Source: Petrolisthes cinctipes
Taxonomy: Eukaryota > Arthropoda > Malacostraca > Decapoda > Porcellanidae
Assembly (NCBI GenBank): GCA_033782935.1
Contig: JAWQEG010001325.1
Coordinates: forward strand, 496,001 to 560,000
Reading direction: 5' to 3'
DNA: 64,000 nucleotides
A model generated the notes under the pieces. That model did no database searches and was not told the origin of the DNA. It saw only the letters and a list, made by a program, of their open reading frames with translations. Both the position numbers and the translations under genes were made by a program. Positions 10,290 to 21,199 of this stretch are shown here, piece after piece (position 1 is the stretch's first letter; every line of letters starts with the position of its first letter).

Positions 10290-12870
10290 ACTCTATCCTC
10301 AACGACCTAGAGCAGCTAATTCAGCAACCTACCCGTATTCCAGACCGCTTTGGAGACCAGCCCAATATCCTTGACTTATTCTTAACCTCTCATCCTTCTG
10401 CTTATACTGTTGAAATTATCTCTCCATTGGGCTCCTCCGATCACAATCTAATTTCAGTATCCTCTCCTTTCGCTCCAGTAAGACCTTTGGACCCTCCCAG
10501 GAAGCAGCGTCTGTGGCACTACAGCGCTGCCAACTGGGATGATCTGAGGCAGTATTTCAAGATTTCCCATGGAATTATTTTTGCTTTCATGGCTGGGGTC
10601 CATCCGAGTATGCTGCACGCATCTCTGAGGTGATCCTCTCGGGCATGGAGGCATACATCCCATATTCTTTCCCTCTTACTAATTCACGAAACTCTTGGCT
10701 TAATCACGCTTGTTCTACTGATGTCCACAACAAGGAGGAAGCTTTCAAACGGTACCGACGCCTTCAAACCGATGAATCTCGTGTTCTGTATATTTCTGCA
10801 TGGAATCGTGCCAAATCTGTTCTCCGACTAGCCAAAATATCCTTCATCCGTGCCAAGTACAATGACCTGTCCAACTCTTCCACCTCTCGTTCTTTCTGGC
10901 ATCTAGCCAAAAATCTCTCCAGTCACTTTTTATTCTTCCTCCTTCCCTCCTCTCATCCTTCCTGATGGAAATGTTGCCATCTCTTCATCTGATAAAGCTG
11001 AACTCTTCTCTCAAACCTTTGCCTCTAACTCCACTCTGGACGATTCCGGCTCTGTTCCTCCAACTCCACCCCTCTCTGACTTACTTATGCCTGTCATCAG
11101 AATCTCTTCAAAGGAAGTATATTCAGCGCTCTCTGGCCTTAACACTCGGAAGGCGTAAGGGCCTGATGGGATTCCACAGGTTGTTCTCAAGAACTGTGCT
11201 TCCGTGCTGACACCCTGCCTAGGCCAGTGGTTCTCAACCTGGGTGCCATGGACCCCAAGGGGTCCATGGCAAGAATTTAGGGGGGGAATGGCGGGCTGTC
11301 ACCAATTATACAATTCTTATGATCACAGAAAGCATATGATCACAGAAATCTATCAAATATAAGATAATTACGACTGTGAACTTTGTATTAAACTTAAATA
11401 GAGCAAGTGTTCTCTTCATTAACATTTTGTTTTTATTATATTTAAACCTTTTTTTTTTTTTGGCGGGGTGGGATTTGGGAAAATATGCAGGGGAGAATTC
11501 ATGAAGGGGGGAATGGACTGAAAAAGGTTGAGAACCACTGGCCTAGGCAAACTGTTCCGTCTTTGCCTGTCATCTAACACTTTTCCTTCTTGCTGGAAGT
11601 TTGCTCTGATCAAACCTTTTCCGAAGAAAGGTGACCGCTCCTAACCCCCCAACTATCGCCCCATTGCTTTGACCTCATGTCTATCTAAAGTGTTCGAATA
11701 TATTCTTAACTCCAAAATTCATAAGCACCTTACTCACAATGATCTTTTAGATCATCAGTATAGTTTCCGTCAGGGACGCTCTATTGGCGATCTTCTCTCC
11801 CTCCTTTCTGATTCATGGTCATCCTCTATTCGGAACTTTGGTGAAACTTTTACTGTTGCCCTCGACATATCCAAAGCTTTTGATAGAGTCTGGCACAAAG
11901 CTTTAATCTCCAAACTACCCGCATTCGGTTTCTATCCCTCTCTCTGCACCTTTATCTCTGATTTCCTTTCTGGCCGTTCTATAGCTGCTGTTGTAGACGG
12001 TCACTGTTCTTCCAAGTCTATTAATAGTGGTGTTCCTCAGGGTTCTGTTCTATCTCACACCCTCTTTCTCCTTTTCATTAATGACCTTCTTACCTGTACC
12101 TCTTCCCCTATCCACTCCTATGCCGATGATTCCACCCTACACTACTCCACTCAGTTTGACAACCGCCCATCCCAGCTGCTCCTCTCCACATCACGTGATG
12201 TGGGGCAGAGAAAATCTTGTGGTTTTTAATGCCTCTAAAATGCAGTTTCTTCATCTTTCAACTCGTACTAATCTTCCTAATGACTATCCCCTCTCCTTCA
12301 ATGACACACAACTTGATCTTTCTCCTTCCCTTAATATTCTTGGAGTCTCTTTCTCTCACAATCTCTCCTGGAGAGATCATATTACATCTCTAGCTAAAAC
12401 CGCCTCAAAGAAGTTAGGTTACCTGTGCAGATACCGTGAATACTTCACCCCCACACAGTTGTTGTCTCTGTAGAGAGGTCTCATCCGCACCTGTATGGAG
12501 TATGGCTCTCATGTTTGGAGTGGATCAACCTTCACAACACTCCTGGACAAGGTGGAATCAAAGGCGTTTAGTCTCATCAACTCTCCTCCTCTTACTGATT
12601 CACTACAACCTCTCTCTCTCTTCGCCACAATGTTGCATCACTTTCTCTCTTCTATCGCTATTACACTGGATATTGCTCTCCTGAACTCTCTCAATGTATG
12701 CTTCCTTCCCTCAGAAAAGCATGCAACACTCTCCAAGCCTCTCGTTCTCACACCTTTTCTGTCCAACTCCCTAATGCAAGAGTTAACCGGTACTCTCAAT
12801 CTTTCACACACACAACTGGTCAACTCTGGAACACTCTACCTTCTTCCATCATTCCACCTTACTCCGTATA
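10290..12870 (+). pseudogene. CR1/Jockey-like non-LTR retrotransposon 1, degenerate
   Basis: The frame starts inside an endonuclease domain (PTR...LDLFLTSHP and GSSDHNLIS). It passes a linker and enters a reverse transcriptase: DISKAFDRVWHK, GVPQGSVLS and the active-site SYADDS near 12119. It ends in the usual LWNTLPSSIIPP C-terminal motif. Stop codons and frameshifts occur near 10631, 11156, 11643 and 12205. A hAT MITE interrupts it at 11225-11540; ignoring the MITE, the frame continues from LTPCL into GKLFRLCLSS. It is 5' truncated, because the first half of the endonuclease is missing. Copy B starts at 63404 and is cut by the window end. Confidence 0.88.
11225..11540. mobile_element. hAT-type MITE inserted in retroelement 1
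   Basis: The ends CAGTGGTTCTCAACCT and AGGTTGAGAACCACTG are near-perfect inverted repeats of a type seen in Charlie-like hAT elements. The 8-bp target duplication GCCTAGGC is perfect (11217-11224 and 11541-11548) and splits the host frame cleanly. The interior is 316 bp with no transposase ORF. Confidence 0.95.
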
Positions 12871-12884
12871 GATATAGAAAAGAA

Positions 12885-14320
12885 ATAGAAGGTCCCCACT
12901 CCCTGTCTTGCTGACTGGGATATTCTGTGGCAGTACCTTCAAAATTTTCCAGGAAAGGAATTTGGTTTCCATGGCCAGGGTTCAATTGAATGTGCTGCAT
13001 GCATTATGGAGGTATTTCTCTTGGGCATGGAGGCATACATTCCATATACAGTATTTTCTTTCTTTATCTGATAAAAATAATTTTTATGTTAATGAATCTT
13101 GTTCTACTTTTGTCCACAACAAGGAGGAGGCTTACAGAAGGTACTGACGTTTTCAAACTGATGAATCTCGTGTCCAGGATATTTCTACCCAGAATCGCGC
13201 CAAATTTATTCTTCAACTAGCCAAAAAATCTTTTATTTCGGCATAGTACAATGATCTATCCAACTCTATCTCTTCCCGTTCATTCTGGCATTTTGCCAAT
13301 AATCACCCCAGCAACTATACTTCGTCCACTATCCGTATATCATTCATCCTGATGGAAATATTGCCACCATTTTACCCGACAAAGCTGGAAGTATCTCTCA
13401 AATCTTTGCCTCTAACTCCACTCTGGTTGATTCCAGGGCAATTCATTCCTCCAGCTCCACCCCCTCTGACTTACTTTTGTCTGCCATTAGAATCTATTGA
13501 AATGAAATATTTTCTGCCCTGGCTGGCCTTGATATTGATATGGTGTATAGTCCATGTGGGAATCCTCCTATTGTCCTTTAAAATTGTACTCCAGTGCTGA
13601 CTCCCTTCTTATGCAGACTGTTCTGGCTTTGTCCGTCATCTCATAGTTTCCTTCCTACTAAAAATTTCTTCTGATCCAACCTGTTCCGATGATGGCTGAC
13701 TGTTCCCAACTCTCAAACTATCACCTCATTACTTTGATCTCTTGTCTTCTTAAAGTCTTCGAATATGTTCTTAATATCAAAGTACAAAAGTACCTTACTC
13801 GTCATGACTTTCTTTGTGATCGTCAGTATGGTTTCCAATCAGGGATGCTCTACTGGCGATCTTCTATGTCTCCTTTCTGACTCATGGTCATCCTCTATGC
13901 AGAACATCAGTGAAAGTTATGGCACAAAGCTAGAAATTTTCCAAACTGAGTTCATGCAATTTCTATCCCTCCGTCTGCGCCTTTATCTCTGGTTTCTTCT
14001 CTGATGGCAGTTTTATAGCTGCTGTTTTAGATGGTCACTTTCTCTCCCAATCATTTCAACTGTATTTCTTCCCCTTTTCAATAATATTCTGATGATTTCT
14101 CTGTTTTATTCCACACAGTTTGACAATGGTCCATCCACACAGCTTCTCTCTACATCACGTGATGATGTAGTGTCACGCCTGACTTTCTGTCCTTTCCCTT
14201 ATATCCAATTGGTGAAGAGAAAACCTCATGGCCTTCAACACAAAATACACAGTTCCTTCACCTTTCAATTCACACTAATAATCCAAAAACCTATGCCTTC
14301 TTCTTCAATGACACACAACG
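12885..14320 (+). pseudogene. CR1/Jockey-like non-LTR retrotransposon 2, heavily degenerate
   Basis: It repeats the layout of element 1 directly behind it, beginning in the linker region and continuing through RT motifs (LLKVFEYVLNIKVQKYLT and a decayed FDN/LLSTSRD region). The DISKAFD and YADD regions are deleted or unreadable. Many stops and deletions make it clearly older than element 1. Confidence 0.8.
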
Positions 14321-14352
14321 TAATGTTAATGGAGCTCCTGGTGACAAATATT

Positions 14353-14462
14353 CACAATGGTAGACAAAAAGATGTATTTCCAAACAGTTTAGGCGACCAC
14401 TTTGGCCTTATTCAGTGGTCGCAGAAACTGTTTGGAAATACATCTTTCGTCTGTCATTGTGG
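14353..14462. repeat. 110-bp foldback
   Basis: The arm running from CACAATGGTAGACAAAAAG through GATGTATTTCCAAACAGTTT to CGACCACT is mirrored by its reverse complement with few mismatches around a short loop at 14401-14413. Possibly the tip of a MITE; no clear target duplication. Confidence 0.75.
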
Positions 14463-15785
14463 GTGTTCATTTTGTTGACGTTCACCCTCGTGTGAATTCT
14501 CACTTAGATTATGAGTACCTGTTTCCATTGTCTGAATAACGTTAGCCATGTATGTAACGAAATGGTTATATTATATGGTTAACATTTTAGTGCTAAATCT
14601 CAGAGCGACTATGAAGAGACATAATCAAACATTTGCAACACTGTTCAGAAGTCATATTCTAGAAGCCAAGATCTACGTCAGGTGTTTAAAGACTACAAGG
14701 TCTCTGTCATTGATTGTGGGTTGTGGAAAGGATTGGGGGGTTGGCAACTTGGGAGGGAGAAGGTGCCAGTGTTCGGCTTTGTGCTAAGTGTGTATTTGCT
14801 CTGCCTCGGTGGAGATGCTAAAAAAATTTAGTTAATGCTTTGTATTTTATCACTGATTAATTTTTTTATTAATCTTTTATTAAAAGACACTTAGTTTAGT
14901 TTGCAATGAGTAATCAATTCTCAATATTTGATGGAATATTTTAGATTCCAGAAACATAATGTATAGTTGAGGACACATGAGATAGACATACTTGAAACGG
15001 GTACCTCATCGAACATTATGGTAGGATGAGACGACGTGTGTAGTGGTGCATCCTACCAATGAGGGGTCCGTTGTAAGTGTGTCTGTTTCATATGTTCGTA
15101 ATTGTACATAAGGGAAATTGGGTGCCTTCGTAGACATAGTAATTGACTAGACATAGTGAAATTAGGGGGATTAGAGAAAGTTGTTTTTTAAATTGATCTA
15201 CCATTGTGAAGAGGCAGTTTTCTTATGACATTCTATACATTAATATTATTTGATAACCAAATGTGGTGGTGGCTACGCTGCATAACAACAACTCACACCT
15301 GCGTCAATGCACACCTGAATCATCCATCAGAAAAAGTGGTGATGAATGGCAAGCTGTCATATATCATGAAAATTCTTAAAACATTTACACACACTCTGAT
15401 CACGAACCACCGAATTATGTATGATAATTATACTCCTGTAGAAAGATAAATTTTATTCCCCTTTTAAATTGCTATGCCACTCCCGTCACCCATGACAGTA
15501 TCCAGAAAAAAGTATTAGTTAATTTGTAGGTTACCATGATGAAAAAATAATACAAATATATGAAAAGAATTTTCTACATTTACATTCAGCGAAGTTTGAG
15601 ACACTAATTAATGTGTTTGTCTATCATGAGAAACATTTTCTGGAAACAGAATATGAACAGTATATTTATTTCAATGCATGTACAGGATTTTTCAAATAAC
15701 TTTTTGATTAAATATCACTAGGGAGAGGCAAACTAAATACTGATTTCTATCTATCTAACTATCTATAGCCCTGGCCACGGCAGAA
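14463..15785. other. Stretch without a recognised gene
   Basis: A small hairpin (GGTAGGATG ... CATCCTACC, about 15020-15058) is the only structure seen. ORFs here are short and unsupported. Confidence 0.4.
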
Positions 15786-16370
15786 GTGTGTCCAGTTTTC
15801 CGTTTCAATATTCCCTCCTTACTTGGTCAAGCCTTACTCTGCCACTCTTGCAGCTTAATTTCTTTGCATTTGGAAGTTTTTTTTTACATCCGGGCTTTGA
15901 CGATACTTCGCTTCCTCATCAGGATACGCCGATCTCTAGGAATTTTATTTTTCTTCTTTGATGTACATTTTTGCGGAACATAGACTTGTTCATATATTTT
16001 AGTAAATGTAGATACCATCTTTTCTGCATTCTCATTTCCTAGAAGTGTCTCCCAGTCGATCTGCAGTTTGTTCTTTATTTCAGCCCAATTTATGTCTTTA
16101 TAGTGAAAGTCGAGGTGTGCCAATCCATCCCTTTCTTCACTGTTGTGTAGCTGTGGTTTATTGAGGAGTGCATTTACTGTAACTGTGGCCTCACATATTC
16201 TGTGGTCTGATATGGGGGTTTCAAAGAAGTCATAATTATGCATCAAGCCATATATAATTATTACTAAACATCAGATGAAAGATGTTATCCCCTCTTGTTG
16301 GTTTGGTTACAAATTGCACAAGATGATTTACTTCAACAATGGTTGTCAGTAATCTTGCTTGCTGTTTTTC
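15786..16370 (-). pseudogene. Endonuclease-domain fragment of a non-LTR retrotransposon
   Basis: On the minus strand the frames read [17 protein letters not shown] and then PISDHRICEATV. These are the central and C-terminal motifs of the AP-type endonuclease of non-LTR elements (PTR...LDL and SDH). A linker with a basic patch follows (residues like KKKNKIPRDRR). There is no reverse transcriptase behind it. It abuts the (TA)n tract. Confidence 0.7.
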
Positions 16371-16387
16371 CACGGTCACAAGCATTG

Positions 16388-16691
<304 letters not shown>

Positions 16692-16706
16692 GTGTCATGG
16701 AACCTA

Positions 16707-16815
<109 letters not shown>

Positions 16816-16899
16816 GGCATTTATTATGTGTATTGGTAAACTATTATCTGATGGTGTCACTGACAGATCAGGGCGGACGTAGGGTTAATTATTATTACG

Positions 16900-17272
16900 A
16901 CACATATAATTAAATACTGAAGCTTTATTTCATGTGAGACAAACTAGTTTCGATACTAATGCAGTATTCGAAAATCATGTTTCTGACATGAATGAATGTA
17001 TCATTATTTGGATATATGTGTTGTAATATTGTTGTTGTAATATGTCCATAATGTTTATAACATGTTACTCATTATCAATATATTACGTTTATTTACATGA
17101 TATTTATTAGAGAACAGTTAAACCAGCATATTGACAAATTATAATTGAGTTTGTTTCGCCCGATCAGACGACTGAATTTCGGTTCAATTCATAGCTGCCA
17201 CTGTTACCAGATACAACACCAACATATTGGTGGATGAGGTGGCCTCGAGTCATCTGTGCACAACTGTACATA
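16900..17272 (+). repeat. Interspersed repeat, copy 1
   Basis: Shares segments with 37250-37400 and 37740-37896, such as CATTATTTGGATAT...TGTTGTAA and GTGGCCTCGAGTCATCTGTG. In the second copy two MITEs sit between the segments, so this copy shows the uninterrupted state. Confidence 0.65.
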
Positions 17273-17633
17273 GAGTACAGCCGCATGACAAAAGCGTTCC
17301 TACAGCCACGTGGACAATGTAACATCTTTGTCATGACGGACACAGTTGGCTCTCACACAGCATCTGACTGTGTGTAAAGCTCTTCGTCCATGTGTACCCA
17401 TTTCACACGAATGAAACACACCACTCCTGAATTCCAACAAAGCATTGCTATCCCGTCAAGCACTGGCGTTATCGTACACAATTCTACCATATATATAGCC
17501 TCGCTGTTATGTATCACTATATGATAAAAAGTTATAACAATAACATTAAAACATAATGCCTGCTAGCATTATATACCTATACATATTTTTAGGACTAAAG
17601 CTTGTGACCGTGTTGTATTTTCGAACAAAGTTT

Positions 17634-17675
<42 letters not shown>
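17634..17675. repeat. (GA)n microsatellite
   Basis: About 20 GA units, followed by a G-rich stretch up to the LTR element. Confidence 0.95.
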
Positions 17676-17678
<3 letters not shown>

Positions 17679-17736
17679 GGTGGGGGAGAGAAAGAAGGGG
17701 ATGGGTGGAGCCTGTGGACTGACATGATATATACGT

Positions 17737-18524
17737 TGTACCAGTCCTCTAAGGCTTTAACTCATTCAGGATCTGATACAGTACCTTGTTGTGGAGTTGT
17801 AGTAGTAGTAGTAGTTGTTGTTGTTGTTGTATTAGGTAGCGAGCTCGGCGTTGTGGTGTTCTTAGGTAATTGACTTCACAAGTTTCTTAAGGCTTAATTT
17901 ATTAACTATATTCTTATCTCTACACAGGGAATTATATTGATGTGCCTTGTCTGATATTATTGTGTCTCTCTTATGGAGACAGTTTATAGCCCTTAGGGAG
18001 TCAGTGTTAAGTATCCTGAATCCTAGTGTACCTCTTCTGCTTATATACATTTCAAACTCAATAGTTTACAGAAATAGCTAGAGTGACAACTGTTGCCTGT
18101 GAATGGTCAATCTAATTCTGTATGTCTGTCTACTCCTCTTCTCTCCCTTTTTATTCCTTATTCATTTATTCTCCCATTCTCTCTCTCTCTCTGTGAAACT
18201 AGAGAGAGGAGGAAGGGGTTAATGGTTTCTGCTATATCCTCTTACCACAACTTGAAGCAGAGAGATGTCATTGGAGACTGGTCAAGCGAGGGTGACTGTG
18301 TGTATGTATGTATGTATGTGGAATCTGAATCTGTCTGTCAGGTCCCGAAAGGCAAGTCACTGCACGTGTTTGTGTGTGTGTATGGAGTGGTGTGTGTGTG
18401 TGTGTGTGTGTTGAGAGAGAAGGAAGGAAGGACAGCTGTGCTGGAGTGTCTAATATCTGTCTGGCTATTAATGACTTTGCCATCTGATCTGTTGTTCCTT
18501 CTAGTCTTTGCTTTTGTCCGTACA
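17737..18524 (-). repeat. 3' LTR (788 bp)
   Basis: Contains (GTA)n, (GTT)n, (TC)n and (GT)n microsatellites shared with the other LTR. TG...CA ends, with a 5-bp inverted tip TGTAC/GTACA. Confidence 0.93.
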
Positions 18525-20456
18525 TCGCTCGAACCACGCTACCCTTGCCTGGCCTCCAGGCGTTAATGCTTTATGCTTTATTTAATAGAAGGCCAGTTCA
18601 CAATATTGGTAGGGTCCATGATAACTAAGATATTAACAATGAATACATGTATAGTAACATAAAAATAGACATTAAGACATTGGCACACCATATGCTTAAA
18701 ATTAACATTACCGGTAATACATGAATATAAATACATGAACATGAATACATTGGTACATAATATTTCATCTTAATATTAATGTGTTTAGCTAGGTGCATGT
18801 TATTGTGTGTATATAAGCTAACCTATGCTAAAGATTCACACATTAATGAGGAGGGAGCCGTGTTGCTATGTTGAGGCTGTGAAATAACAGTCTTATTCTT
18901 TTCAATACAAGATAATTCAGTATACCTCGATAGTTCTTTCTTATACAATACAAAAATAGTATAGTAGACTGTCTTATACAATATATAAATATTATAGTAC
19001 ATGCCAGAAAGATAAGACATGGGATAATAAACATTGGTACCAAGTTATATCGTGATCAGTATTTGGAGGATTCAAATTATATAATAAGGATGATTGAATC
19101 CTATTCTCATTGAGTAACATAATAGTTTCATTTTTTTCTGATACTACTGATAATTAATTAGGAGACGTTAAATATGTCAGCTTTAAATGAAATACGTTGA
19201 AATGTGGAAGAGATTGTGCTATGTTTTCAAGCAAATTATGTTTATTAGGCAAGGTAACGATTCCCTTGGATCGTATTGCCTATGAGTCTGCTTCTTTATA
19301 GTAGCCTTAAACCATACCATGTGTAGGGTGATTAGGGCAAAGTAATGTTAATTGTGTATCAGCAGGTAAGTATAGATAGTGGAAATTAAAATTGATGATG
19401 AAAGAGAGTTTGATTAGTAATAGATATGAATGTACATGCATATAGTGTTTGATTAGGATTACTTTGATTCTAAGCAAGTGGAGATTTTGCATCATTTGGA
19501 GACTTTAATGCAAATAAACATGCAGGACAAACATATATGAAGATATGCAACATGGCACTTGAGGAGTTGTGTGTCACTGATGACATCATCACTAAGTATA
19601 ATACTTATTGGATGAAAATCGAATATTAAAGGATTACTTCCATTTTCATTGGGAATTGTTGAAGTGCGTAGCTTGTGAATAACATTTTACCTTTTATGGG
19701 AATAATAATGAGTCTATAATTTTGTATTAAAATACTACACATGACTGTATAATAATATTTCAAGTAGGTGTATGAAATATAATAAGTAAGATGATATTTC
19801 ATTAATGATTTTACCATTGCATTTCGTAGCTGTTGGAGTGGTAATAATATTGAGTTGATCTTACCTTACTCGCAGTAAATACTCTCTTAATTAATAAATG
19901 GTTGTCATTCCTCTCTAAGTTCCTCACCTGCAATTAATTTTCCTGCTAACTCACAGAAATAAATAGAAGCCTAAAAATATGATGTGATTATTTCATATAT
20001 GTAGTTCTTTTCATTCGTTGCTCATGTAAACTATATAAATCGTATTTAATTTCTGTGCAATGATTTGCACTCTAATACAGTATATACCTGGTACTCTATC
20101 TCACCTTGATTTGCAACGGCTTGTCCCGCAACCTTTTATGTATGGGATAATGCTTGTATACCACTATCTAAGCAGTACCAAATAGTGCTCATGAAATTTC
20201 ACTTAAAAATTATCTAAATCACGTTCTGGGCTGTGATGATGGCTCTAAGCCATTATAATTTTTGTATAATAAGCGAGCAATATTACCTGAGTCGCTGAAT
20301 TCATTCCTAGGGCGCCCAATAGTGAAAGGACACTATAGAATATAATGCATTTAAATTGGTAAATTCATTCGTGTGATACCTGTCAAACAAAACTAGTGTA
20401 TCATTAAATACCTTGTCTGTACCCACTGCTCAATGGCATAAAATTTATGTAATAAT
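18525..20456 (-). other. Internal region between env-position ORF and 3' LTR
   Basis: AT-rich, no long ORF. It may be the decayed rest of the env-position region. No clear polypurine tract is seen beside the LTR. Confidence 0.4.
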
Positions 20457-20672
20457 TCATATATCCAGTAAAGAGTAAGAAATAGTGATCATATTGTTCA
20501 TCACCAACATTTTATTTCTTTTCCTTTTCTTTTCAACTGTTTGATAAAATTGTAAACGAGAGCTCTCGGATTTTAAGACGTCATCTTTATCTGTGTTATG
20601 CACTTCGTCGGAGCTTGTAGCCGCCGCGAGTATAGACATGAAACACGTTATATAGATTGATTTGGGCCACAT
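20457..20672 (-). CDS. env-position ORF with signal-peptide-like start (71 codons)
   Basis: The ATG at 20672 follows directly after a T-rich stretch ending TTACAG, a convincing 3' splice acceptor. The first 20 residues are hydrophobic with small residues at a plausible cleavage point. A charged stretch then a lysine/arginine-rich patch (VEKKRKRNK) follows, recalling a furin-like site. The position behind integrase matches errantivirus env, which is made from a spliced RNA. It is far too short for a full envelope protein, so it is a truncated remnant or an unrelated ORF. Confidence 0.45.
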   Translation of the reverse strand: MWPKSIYITCFMSILAAATSSDEVHNTDKDDVLKSESSRLQFYQTVEKKRKRNKMLVMNNMITISYSLLDI

Positions 20673-20970
20673 CTGTAAGAAAAATATTATTTTTCATTGG
20701 AAACCGATCGGAGTTTTTGTTTATAATTGTTTATTTTATTACCATCAATAGTAGGGATAATATTACTAGGAAGAGGAAATTGTTGATGTTTCAGAGATAT
20801 TGATTGGTTTTATTTTGGATGTTGGGTTTTTGCGCGCTTTTTACCAATCTCTTTATTCTGTTTACATAAACAATATCACCCGCCTGGTAAAATTATGCTG
20901 TATTATAAGTGTATTACCTACTAAAGATATGATTGTGTGAAGTTTCGATGGGGTACCCGTATTATTATTA

Positions 20971-21120
20971 TGTTATGTCGGCGATCACGCATTATTTCCC
21001 TGCAAGCCTATAAATTGCTTTGTTATGTCGGCGATCACGCATTATTTCCCTGCAAGCCGATAAATTGCTTTGTTATGTCCGCAATCACGCATTATTTCCC
21101 TGCAAGCCGATAAATTGCTT
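20971..21120. repeat. Three direct copies of a 50-bp unit
   Basis: Units at 20971, 21021 and 21071 begin TGTTATGTC and differ by one to three bases. They sit downstream of integrase in the LTR element. With no spacers between units this is not a CRISPR. Confidence 0.95.
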
Positions 21121-21199
21121 TGTTCATCATGATGAAATTGTTGAAATGCAACTCACTGTCGTTCAGCATAGTTGTCCATGTTGTAGCATGGCTTCTTCG

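Larger units (their letters stand above)
2907..10886. repeat. Duplicated block 2, copy A (matches 55983-64000)
   Basis: Collinear with 55983-64000, which is cut by the right window edge. Differences are scattered substitutions and small indels. The largest small indel is about 44 bp near 59799-59846, which copy B has and copy A lacks. The block carries the promoter and all recognised exons of the cysteine-rich peptide gene, five TA-/TTAA-flanked MITEs and the start of a CR1/Jockey-like element. Confidence 0.95.

Noticed and set aside
18093..18566. 157-codon plus-strand ORF
   Set aside because: Lies in the 3' LTR and is built on (GT)n and (TC)n microsatellites; frame not kept in the other LTR.
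20971..21120. CRISPR-like array
   Set aside because: Units are contiguous without spacers, in a eukaryotic retroelement.
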